Part shown: in pieces, positions 46,097 to 56,074 of the stretch
How the letters are laid out: every line of letters begins with the position of its first letter
Numbering within the stretch: position 1 is the stretch's first letter
Source of the DNA: Sipunculus nudus
Taxonomy: Eukaryota > Annelida > Sipuncula > Golfingiida > Sipunculidae
Assembly (NCBI GenBank): GCA_026874595.1
Contig: CM049306.1
Span: 34,488,019 to 34,552,018 of the forward strand
Direction of reading: 5' to 3'
Length of the DNA: 64,000 nt
Position numbers and translations under genes: made by a program
Notes under the pieces: generated by a model
What the model saw: only the letters and a program-made list of their open reading frames with translations
Database searches by the model: none
Told to the model about the DNA's origin: nothing

Positions 46097-48992
46097 ATTA
46101 CCTTTTTATGCAACTGGTCATATCATGCCTTGGTACCACCATGTGAGACACATAAAATGCAAGAAAATGATTACCTATATATGCAACTTGTCATATTATG
46201 CCTTGGTAACGCCCTGTGAACACATTAAATACAAGAAAATGATTACCTATATATGCAACTGGTCATATTATGCCTTGGTACCGCCATTTGAACACATTAA
46301 ATACAAGAAAATGATTACCCATATATGCAACTGGTCATATCATGCCTTGGTACCGCCCTGTGAGACACATAAAATGCAAGAAAATGATTACCTATATATG
46401 CAACTGGTCATATTATGCCTTGGTTCCGCAATTTGAAAAAATTAAATACAAGAAAATGATTACCTATATATGCAACTGGTCATATTATGCCTTGGTACCG
46501 CCCTGTGAGACACATTAAATACAAGAAGATGAATACCTATATATGCAACTGGTCATATTATGCCTTGGTACCGCCCTGTGAACACATTAAATACAAGAAA
46601 ATGATTACCCATATATGCAACTGGTCATATCATGCCTTGGTACCTCCCTGTGAGACACATAAAATGCAAGAAAATGATTACCTATATATGCAACTGGTCA
46701 TATTAAGCCTTGGTACCGCCCTGTGAGACACATAAAATGCAAGAAAATGATTACCTATATATGCAACTGGTCATATTATGCCTTGGTACCGCCCTGTGAG
46801 TCACATAAAATGCAAGAAAATGATTACCTAGATATGCAACTGGTCATATTATGAATTGGTACCGCCATGTGAACACATAAAATGCAAGAAAATGATTACC
46901 TATATATATGCAACTGGTCATATTATGCCTTGGTACCGCCCTGTGAACACATTAAATACAAGAAAATGATTACCTATGTATTCAACTGGTCATATTATGC
47001 CTTGGTACCTCCCTGTGAACACATAAAATGCAAGAAAATGATCACCTATATATGCAACTGGTCATATTATGCCTTGGTACCGCCCTGTTAGACACATAAA
47101 ATGCAAGAAAATGATTACCTATATATGCAACTGGTCATATTATGCCTTGGTACCGCCCTGTGAGACACGTAAAATGCAAGAAAATGATTACCTATATATG
47201 CAACTGGTCATATTATGCCTTGGTACCGCCCTGTGAACACATTAAATACAAGAAAATGATTACCCATATATGCAACTGGTCATATTATGCCTTGGTACCG
47301 CCCTGTGAACACATTAAATACAAGAAAATGATTACCGATATATGCAACTGATCATATTATGCCTTGGTACCGCCCTGTGAGACATAAAATGCGAGAAAAT
47401 GTTTACCTATATATGCAACTGGTCATATTATGCCTTGGTACCGCCCTGTGAGACACATAAAATGCAAGAAAATGATTACCTATATATGCAACTGGTCATA
47501 TTATGCCTTGGTACCGCCATTTGAACACATTAAATACAAGAAAATGATTACCTATATATGCAACTGGTCATATTATGAATTGGTACCGCCCTGTGAGACA
47601 CATAAAATGCAAGAAAATGATTACCTATATATGCAACTGGTCATATTATGAATTGGTACCGCCCTGTGAGACGTGTAAAATGCAAGAAAATGATTACCTA
47701 TATATGGAACTGGTCATATTATGCCTTGGTTCCGCCATGTGAACACATTAAATACAAGAAAATGATTACCCCATATATGCAACTGGTCATATTATGCCTT
47801 GGTACCGCCCTGTGAGTCACATAAAATGCAAGAAAATGATTACCTATATATGCAACTGGTCATATTATGCCTTGGTTCCGCCATGTGAACACATTAAATA
47901 CAAGAAAATGATTACCCCATATATGCAACTGGTCATATTATGCCTTGGTACCGCCCTGTGAGTCACATAAAATGCAAGAAAATGATTACCTATATATGCA
48001 ACTGGTCATATTATGCCTTGGTACCGCCATGTGAACACATAAAATGCAAGAAAATGATTACCTATATAAGCAACTGGTCATATTATGCCTTGGTACCGCC
48101 CTGTGAACACATTAAATACAAGAAAATGATTACCTATATATGCAACTGGTCATATTATGCCTTGGTACCGCCCTGGGAGACACATAAAATGCAAGAAAAT
48201 TATTACCTATATATGCAACTGGTCATATTATGCCTTGGTACCACCCTGTGAGACACATAATATGCAAGAAAATGATTACCTATATATGCAACTGGTCATA
48301 TTATATCTTGGTACCGCCCTGTGAGACACTTAAAATGCAAGAAAATGATTACCTATATATGCAACTGGTCATATTATGCCTTGGTACCACCATTTGAACA
48401 CATTAAATAAAAGAAAATGATTACCTATATATGCAACTGGTCATATTATGCATTGGTACCGCCCTGTGAACACATTAAATACAAGAAAATGATTACCCAT
48501 ATAATTATGCAAACTAGTCATATCATGCCTTGGTACCACCCTGTGAGACACATAAAATGCAAGAAAATGATTACCTATATATGCAACTGGTCATATTATG
48601 CCTTGGTAACGCCCTTTGAGACACATAAAATGCAAGAAAATGATTACCTATATATGCAACTGGTCATATTATGCCTTGGTACCACCATTTGAACACATTT
48701 AATACAAGAAAATGATTACCTATATATGCAACTGGTCATATTATGCATTGCTACCGCCCTGTGAACACATTTAATACAAGAAAATGATTACCCATATATG
48801 CAACTGGTCATATTATGCCTTGGTACCGCCCTGTGAACACATGAAATACAAGAAAATGATTACCTATATATGCAACTGGTCATATTATGCCTTGGTACCG
48901 CCCTGTGAACACATTAAATACAAAAAAATGATTACCCATATAATTATGCAAACTAGTCATATCATGCCTTGGTACCACCCTGTGAGACACAT
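46097..48992 (+). repeat. Minisatellite of 40 units, 72/73 bp each
   Basis: Forty successive units can be counted by their CTTGGTACCGCC centre, with spacings almost always 72 or 73 bases; two units are 77 and one 71. Two unit types differ after GTGA: one reads ACACATTAAATACAAG (72 bp), the other GACACATAAAATGCAAG (73 bp). Thirty-four of the forty keep GGTACC; the others have GGTAAC (46205, 48605), GGTTCC (46422, 47728, 47874) or GCTACC (48750). Runs of 72-bp units stay in one reading frame, giving repeated 24-residue peptides, which explains the many short open frames here. No evidence of a real protein. Confidence 0.97.
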
Positions 48993-50198
48993 ACACGTAC
49001 ATCTTCGGTTGACCCTACTTTTCCCTCTATAATTTACGGATGAGGACGCGGTTATTTACATTGGGTTCTTCAGGCTTCTACGTGAAAGATACGGGTTAAA
49101 TGGCCACCAAGGAGTCTTTCTCCGCAGCTAGAATCCTACCTTGAGATTGCATATCATCGGAATGCTTTCCTGTCTTATATCCTTACCTTAAAGAACTCTG
49201 ATCTCGCAAAAATATTTAAACCGTCCAGGCAGCTACCATTTTGCGTACAGATAAAAAACCGGGTGTCGTAAGTCTTATGTCGGAATTAACGGTATGCCGT
49301 TAGTTTTATATATTATATTTAGTTTTTGAATACAAGGTGGAATGCTATTTAATACTTATGCTACATGATGTTTTTTTCCATATTAAGCAATTAATCCAGA
49401 AACTGCTGCTTCGGTTGCTGCTATTATTTAATTATTTTCTAAACAAAAACAGAATACATGTTTTTCGGATTATGCTTCATTTATGATATTTATTTGGTCG
49501 TTTCCCCGATTAGGCCGCAGCTGTTTGCTTGAAAACCTAAAAACAAATGAAACAAAACAAACGAGTAAAGCATCCTTGAACACAAGCACGTTTTATTCCA
49601 TTAAACAGGTTTTGCTGCAGCCCTATTATAGTCTCATGTTGCAAGTCCCTAAAATATGCACTTTTGCTGTGCATGCTCTCCCGTTCTGCCCTCCAAAATT
49701 AACTTATGGTTTTCAGTCAGTTGTGAGCTAGGGGTAGATACAATGTGTGACTATCTGACATTTTCCTATCTGACCACGGAGTGCCCAGTAAAATAACAAC
49801 AGGCTATAAGCTCTCAAGGCCACATTTCCTAATTCGTGCTACGAGATTAATTTTGACAGTTACCTTTCTTGGTTTCCTTGATTAAAGCAACATATGCGAA
49901 AAAAATTTTTTTTTCAGATTTTTAGAAATAATAAATATTTTTATTGTATATATTTTGCATTAGTTTTATTGAATCGAGAGGAGTTCAGGTTTTGATTTAG
50001 CGCCAAGCGTAAAAGGAAAAGAAGCATAAATGTATAAATATATTATGGTGGCTAGGCTTCCTTTCTAGACAAAGGAGATGAGGTGTAAGCCGATATAAAT
50101 ATTAAAAGCAGTTCTGTTATGTGTTATATGGTGTATATAATATTGCAATCAAGATAAAATGCAATCCATATGACGATGAAATTGTGAAAAAAATTTTG

Positions 50199-50199
<1 letters not shown>
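48993..50199. other. Non-coding stretch between minisatellite and LTR debris
   Basis: AT-rich with short random frames only; no gene or known repeat recognised. Confidence 0.5.

Positions 50200-50245
<46 letters not shown>
50200..50245. repeat. (TA)n microsatellite abutting an LTR end
   Basis: About 46 bases of TA directly joined to the TGTTACGG LTR terminus at 50246. Confidence 0.95.
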
Positions 50246-50249
<4 letters not shown>

Positions 50250-50375
50250 ACGGAACCTAATATAAACAGATCATGTATGCGTGATAAACACAAATTTTGT
50301 TATAGAGATTTAAAAAAATCAGATTCTGTAACAATAGGCAGCGTGAAATGTCTAGGGGAATGAATAAAGAAGTCA
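50246..50375 (-). mobile_element. LTR 3'-end fragment (minus orientation)
   Basis: About 130 bases matching the end of the family LTR on the minus strand: TGTTACGGAACCTAATATAA through GGCAGCGTGAAATGTCTAGG to AATAAAGAAGTCA. It is close to the solo LTR at 39102 base for base, and is the reverse complement of 50598-50727. It ends abruptly where the plus-oriented LTR piece begins. Confidence 0.88.
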
Positions 50376-50727
50376 GAAAGGAAAATACCAGCGAGCACTA
50401 AGAGTGTGGATTATTGGTGTAAAAAGACTCTTGTTGAGCTGTGACAGTGGTGGTATCCAAAAATCAAAGCCTAGGATCCGGACACTCTGATACTGTACAA
50501 ATTTTTTGTTATACTGTGTAACTGAATTGATTTAGTGCATTGTAATGTTTGGATTGTTCTAAGAATAAATTATAATTATTTGTTAACAAAAAACCACTGA
50601 CATCTTTATTCATTTCCCTGGACATTTCACGCTGCCTAGTGTAACAGAATCTTATTTTTTTTTTATCTCCGTAACAAATGTTGTGCTCATCATGATTACG
50701 GGTTCTGTTGTTATTAGATCTGTAACA
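50376..50727 (+). mobile_element. LTR fragment (plus orientation) before the primer binding site
   Basis: Matches the right part of the solo LTR at 55242-56070: GAAAATACCAGCGAGCAC, GACTCTTGTTGAGCTGTGAC, AAAGCCTAGGATCCGGACAC, AATAAA (50564-50569), CATTTCACGCTGCCTAGTGT, ending TCTGTAACA at 50727. The left half of the LTR and about 170 internal bases (relative to the 55 kb copy) are missing, so it is truncated. Confidence 0.88.
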
Positions 50728-50732
50728 TAAAA

Positions 50733-50750
50733 TGTGGGCTTGTCCGGGAG
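50733..50750 (+). promoter_or_regulatory. Retroelement primer binding site, tRNA-Pro type
   Basis: TGTGGGCTTGTCCGGGAG begins 5 bases after the LTR end. It agrees at 15 of 18 positions with the retroviral tRNA-Pro primer binding site (TGGGGGCTCGTCCGGGAT, established knowledge). This fixes the LTR boundary and the element's orientation. Confidence 0.75.
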
Positions 50751-50861
50751 GCTTAATAGTTTTGAAACTTTTTTAGGGTTTGACCTAGACACATTGTTTA
50801 AAATACATTGTTTAAAAGATTTATCTCAGTGTTCTTTTTTTTATTGTTTTAACATCTTAAA

Positions 50862-51245
50862 ATGGCACACTTCGAACCTGAGACATTTGTTGGAGATCCA
50901 GACCCTGATCAACTTGAACATTTGACAAAAGATCACTTGTTGCGTTTGGGACAACACTTCAGGCTAGGTGTGAAATAAGTTTTGAGAAAGCCTAATATCA
51001 TTGCTAAAATCATGCAAGATCTAGTTAGCAAAGGTTTAATTGAAGAGAGTGAAGTGAAAACATAAAAAAAATGATAGCCTTGCTATGCAGTTAGAATAAA
51101 AAAAAAGTCAGAAATGCAACATGAGCTAGCATTAAACCGTTAGAGAGGGAAGAACATGAAAGGCAAGAAAGAGAAAGACGACTAGAAAAAGAAAAAGAAA
51201 TTGAGTTAAAACTGAAGTTAGAAAGACTTAAATTAGAACATGGCC
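50862..51245 (+). pseudogene. gag relic of the LTR retrotransposon
   Basis: An ATG at 50862 opens a frame of about 38 codons (acidic start, then HLTKDHLLRLGQHF) before a stop. The reading continues in the same frame with PNIIAKIMQDLVSKG and, later, a charged stretch rich in E, R and K (about 51145-51240). This is the layout of the N-terminal gag region of invertebrate Gypsy-type elements: a small helical domain, then a charged coiled segment. Stops and frameshifts make it inactive. The rest of gag and all of pol are missing, replaced at about 51285 by a different element. Confidence 0.65.
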
Positions 51246-51284
51246 TACATGCTGCCCCCGACTCAGATTTGATGATACTAAACA

Positions 51285-52500
51285 CATAACACTCACGAGA
51301 GTCCGCCCTTTTTAACAACGGCATGGCATGGACAAACAAGGGCACCGCAGAAAACTTTTATGTTGCCATGGGAAGCCTAGACCGGGCTGAGGTGTGCGAA
51401 CTAGTTGGCCTCTACATTCTCAACGTACTCAGCCACCACTTCGACAAACAGTCAGTCAGATTGTACGGGACGACAGGCTCGCGGTGTTTAAGAACATAAC
51501 GACAAGGACCTCGACAAAAATTACATCTAAATTAAAAGAACTATTCTCGGAGTACGGCCTCAGAATCACCACAGAAGTAAGCCAACATTTCGTGAATTAC
51601 CTGGATGGTAACTCAACCTCCATACGGGCACCCACCAGCAAGACAGAATACCCAACGACCGCCCCTTGTACGTTAACACAAGCTACCCCCCCCCCCCCAC
51701 AACAGTACTAAAACTAATTCCCGTCGGAGTTTCAAGACGAATTTCCCAGCTTTCAAGTAGCAGATCGAGACGCATTCGTCAATACAAAACAAGTGTACAC
51801 CGACGCACTAGAATCATGCGGGTATCGTTAGCAAGCCCGGTAAATGACATACCAACCACCACCACAAAAGACCAAAAGAACAAAAAATGTCGGAGGCGGA
51901 ACATTCTTTGGTTTAATCCACCTTTTAGTTTAAATGTAGAAACGAATGTTGCCAGTACATTTTTAAAACTTGTAAAAAACCATTTCCTGCCAGGCAACAT
52001 ACTACACAAAATATTCAATAAGAACACTGTTAACGTCAGCTACAGCAAACAACTACTGAGCGACAACAACAAAACGGAAGACAGCGGATGCAACTGCTGG
52101 AACAAATCAGAATGCCTCCTTGAAGGAGCATGCCTTAATTCAAGCCGGCATTGTCTATGCCGCAACGGTCACAACGCCAAACAGCGAGAAGACATATTGC
52201 CGGTACCGATTTCATATCCCAGTACAGAAACCACAAAAAAATCATTTAATCACCAAAAATATGAAAAAGATTCCGAGCTGTCAAAAGTACATTTGGCTAC
52301 AGAAGGATCAAAACACCCGGTAGTCAATCAGCTGGCGGGTTCTTAAAAGCGCACCCCCGAGAAAGCTCCGGAATGGCCCGTGTAATCTCTGCCTCGAAGA
52401 AAAATTACAAACAATAACATTCGATCCCGAAGTCACAAAGGCTGAACAAAAGATCAGAAATCATTTCGAAATGCAGGCATAATCCTGATCCCCGAACATT
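51285..52500 (+). pseudogene. Penelope-like element relic (RT plus GIY-YIG endonuclease)
   Basis: Successive frames show the C-terminal half of a reverse transcriptase and a GIY-YIG endonuclease. Landmarks in order: an MGS.D.AEVCELVGLYIL block (about 51367-51415); the YxDDG-type catalytic box, now RDDRL in another frame (about 51462); LKELFSEYGLRITTE; the FNPPFSLNVETNV signature (about 51912-51950); FLKLVKNHF; IFNKNTVNVSYS; a CNCWNKSECLLEGAC cysteine linker (about 52090-52135); a decayed GIVYAATVTT....KTY segment, the GIY-YIG core, one frame over (about 52147-52200); and a final C..CLEEK block. At least three frameshifts and a poly-C insertion disrupt it. The order RT, PP(F/Y)S signature, cysteine linker and GIY-YIG is that of Penelope-like elements. 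Inactive; 5' truncated. Confidence 0.82.
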
Positions 52501-52693
52501 TCCACCTTACCATGGCTGAGTGCGTCAACACATATTTACATAACCGCACCAGATCACATATGAAGATTGCAAATGCATGAAAACACATGTTAAAGTATAA
52601 CTGAACATTTTCGAAATTTATCACTATGTACCGGCTCTTAGCATCCAGCTAATGGAGCACTATTGGATTCGTTCTGCAATCATATATACGCTC

Positions 52694-52764
<71 letters not shown>

Positions 52765-55241
52765 GCAAATATAGAGGAATCAATTTTCGTCAGACATTTT
52801 AAAACTACGTAGTTTCGTGCAAGATGTTGTTTACTTCTGTTTGAAAGGGACTGATTCATACTATCATAGGTATTCGAAAAACCTATAACCAATTATATAA
52901 TCAAGGATTTACCATTAAAGATAATAACTTCTCAAGCATGTATACTGGTATGAACCAGTCCATTTCAACCAGACAGTCTATTTACGCTCGCCAGCAGACT
53001 TTCGTTACCTGCTGTGAACTTTTGTCAGCTGTTTCCGGTGTTAATTGTTATACAAGGAATCCATGAACGTTGTGGACTTCCGTTAAGTATTTCCTTTATG
53101 TAACAGGACTTACTAGGAACTTCGTTTAGCTTTATTATGCGTTAAATTTACCTATTTGTCTGTTAATGTATATATTTTAAGGAATAAGATTAATACTATT
53201 GCACACAGATTGTCTTCGAGTTTATCTATAAGGATACGTGTCTGAAATTATGTGTTGCGGTCCGTTGGGCATGTTTGGTGTGTGAACGAGGACCGTAACA
53301 ATATATAAAGCACATAACATCTCTATACTAAGCAACAGTTGACGGAGTTCAAACACCAACTTCAACATTGTTGGTCCCCCTCCCAACCTGCAGCTTAAAT
53401 GCTTTTTTATTTCACTCTGGACACGTCGGTTCTCTCATTTCACACTGTTCATTTTATCCTCATAGATAATGACCGAACCCGGATGGTTGGGTCACCTGAG
53501 TAAGTTGTGTCAGCTATGTCCTGTACATCGTACATCTGTACAAGGGGGGGGGGGGCATACCAAGAGCGTTCCTCCGACTTCTTTTGGAAGATACCAGGCA
53601 AAGGGCCACAAAACGGTATCCTCAGATAGATTTCAACCTTTAAATTGTCCTCTGAATATTTTCTTATTGTATTTATCAAACCCCGACCTTGGCAAATCTC
53701 AAAAAAGTTCATGTGTGTGCCATTTTTTGGGTGCAATTTTTTGGCGTTGACTAAAATATAGCCGGATGTCGGGAGTCACAAGGGAAAGCTGACACTATAT
53801 CCAATTATTAACTGACAAAGAATGCATTTGTGTACAGCGAAATTCCTCGCCCCCCAGGGTTTCTTTCGACTTGTCGTGAGAAAGTTATCTTTTGGTATGA
53901 TATTATTATCACGATTAAATAAAGCGTTGCAATTTCAGATAGGATTTATCTATGGAATCATGTATTATTCAAGTCTTTGTTGTTTAAAGGGAATGCTATA
54001 GTGCTGAAAGGGTACTATTCAGCATACACGGTTTAGACTGTGTTAATGATATACTTCAATTATATGAGTCGGAACACTAAACTTGTCTCACTTTTTGGTG
54101 AATTTATTTTCTTCTCAACAAAGGAATTCCTCTGTCATGCCTGTACAAATAGTTCTTCTGTTCAGTTATAAGTCTATTTGGATTATCTGATTCATTCGCA
54201 CGCTAAATGTCTTCTGTAACCTTCAATCAAGTTTTTATTATATCATATGTACTTTGGGAATAAGACGTTGGATTACTATAAGGAGTTCGTTGATCAATCC
54301 AATTGTGCTTGCCCCGATATTACTTTTCCCCAGAAACGTCTCATGTCAATAATCGCGTGTTTACGACACAAACATCTGTTTGAGTCATTTTTCCTGCTTC
54401 ACCTTGGATATGTTCTTCTCGACTACTGAAGAAAAATATGAACTAAATTAAAGCAAAAGAAAAGGTATAAAAAAGTCTAGTTCGATTTTGTTTGGGTACA
54501 AATTTCTCCGTTAATGTCAGCAACAATATCTCCGTTAACAACATCTCCCTTCCAAAACTACCAACGGAATGCTCATGTGAGACTCGCTGGAATAATTCTC
54601 GATGTAGACCTCACATTGGAAGTCATAATAGCGGTTGGACACTAGCAGGTGCAATCACTGATCGGAAATTACTTAAGGTTGTTCGGTCGACCCTAAATGA
54701 ATAAAACAAGCCCCGGAGGCGGGTTGCGAGTCGCCAGAGGTCTAACCTCTACTAACACTGTTAGCAGGAAATAGCATACAACTATGTGTGCTACCCCTGC
54801 GCCGTGGTAAGCTGTTTATTCAAATAAACCTGTTATCATATTGCGCGCTGTTAGAAGATCTTTTAGGTTGACAATTTAAATTCGTTTAAAAAATCTTCAG
54901 AAGTTCTAAAATAAAATACATGGCAAGTAGGATATTTTGAGTACTGAAAAATATTCATATCTGAGCCATATGACTGACGTTGAACACACATCATACCATC
55001 GTCAATTTCAGTATTTCCATATAAGTGCCCTATTCTCTGTCTATAAGCTTCTCGTAATATGTGGCAATCGTTGCTTGAGTGTTTTTACAGAGAGCCCTAA
55101 ATGTTCATAAAATTAACAAGCTTATTAATACGGAAACATATGCAAACTGGTCTACGTATCGAGATTTGTTAATGTAATATTTTGTATGTGAATGTAGAAT
55201 ATATACAATTAACAACACAATGACGTAATTTTTAAGGGTAT
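52501..55241. other. Non-coding stretch between element relics
   Basis: Contains a (TA)n tract at 52698-52758 and a poly-G run near 53546. Overlapping frames on both strands at 53449-53750 have no recognised domain. No gene supported. Confidence 0.5.
52698..52758. repeat. (TA)n microsatellite
   Basis: About 61 bases of alternating TA. Confidence 0.95.
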
Positions 55242-56070
55242 TGTTACAGGTATCTGTTTTATTGTGCGCAGAAGTGTTACATGTGTCTGTTGACATTCGG
55301 ATTCGTGTTAGGCTCAAGCCCTGGCCATTGCTATGACATGTAGAGACACAGCGCTCGTTGTAATCCGTGCTGGTTGAACGCTGAGTGTAGAAACACAGCG
55401 TTCTTTGTTCTAGTCTGGAATGTTCAGATCTGTTCATGCATAGCGCACGTGTAATTTCTTTGGAATGTTCGTGAAATTCTAGGCTTTGGGTGAAAAGGTT
55501 ATAAAAAGGGGCTGTGTTTAGAGGAGGGAGAGAGAAAAATTCCAGCGGACACGGAAGAGTGTGAGTTAGTTTTGGGACCTTTCCGATAATTGCAGAACTT
55601 TATAGATATTCTTCGAAATTTTTAACGGATTTTATACAGTCTTCAGTTTGCCTTTGGGATTATTACCAGGACTTCACTTTTGAATTTTAACAGACTGTTT
55701 TCGAGTTTAAATTGGACTATTCTCTTGGAAGATTTATTTGAACTTTTACGTGGATAATTTGTGTTAAAGGACTCTTGTTGAGCTGTGACGCTGGTATCCA
55801 GAGATCAAAGCCTAGGATCCGGACACTCTGGTGATGTACATTGTTATTATTGTTATACTGTGTAATTGTATTGATTTAGTGTATTGTAATGTTAGGATTG
55901 TTCCAAGAATAAATTATAATTATTTGTTAACAAACAAACCACTGACTTCTTTATTCATTCCCCTAGACATTTTACGCTGTCTAGTGTTGCGGAATCTGAT
56001 TTTTTTATCTCCCTGAAATAATTTGTGCTCGTCACGATTACGTAATCTGCTGTTATAAGGTTCCGTAACA
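55242..56070 (+). mobile_element. Solo LTR, copy 2 (plus orientation)
   Basis: An 829-base LTR from TGTTACAGGTATC to GGTTCCGTAACA, flanked by an exact 4-base target duplication GTAT (55238-55241 and 56071-56074). It carries TATAAAAAGGGGCTGTG (TATA at 55500), the GACTCTTGTTGAGCTGTGAC and AAAGCCTAGGATCCGGACAC blocks, AATAAA at 55908-55913, and the CATTTTACGCTGTCTAGTGT block. Its U3 part differs strongly from the copy at 39102-39908, whereas the TATA region and the last 150 bases match, so two LTR subfamilies are present. No internal coding region remains. Confidence 0.92.
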
Positions 56071-56074
56071 GTAT

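Noticed and set aside
46097-48992. CRISPR-like array or repetitive structural protein gene
   Set aside because: There are no unique spacers between repeats, the DNA is eukaryotic, and the reading frame breaks at every 73-bp unit.
51091-51345. Minus-strand serine-rich frame
   Set aside because: It is the antisense of the charged E/K/R-rich gag segment.
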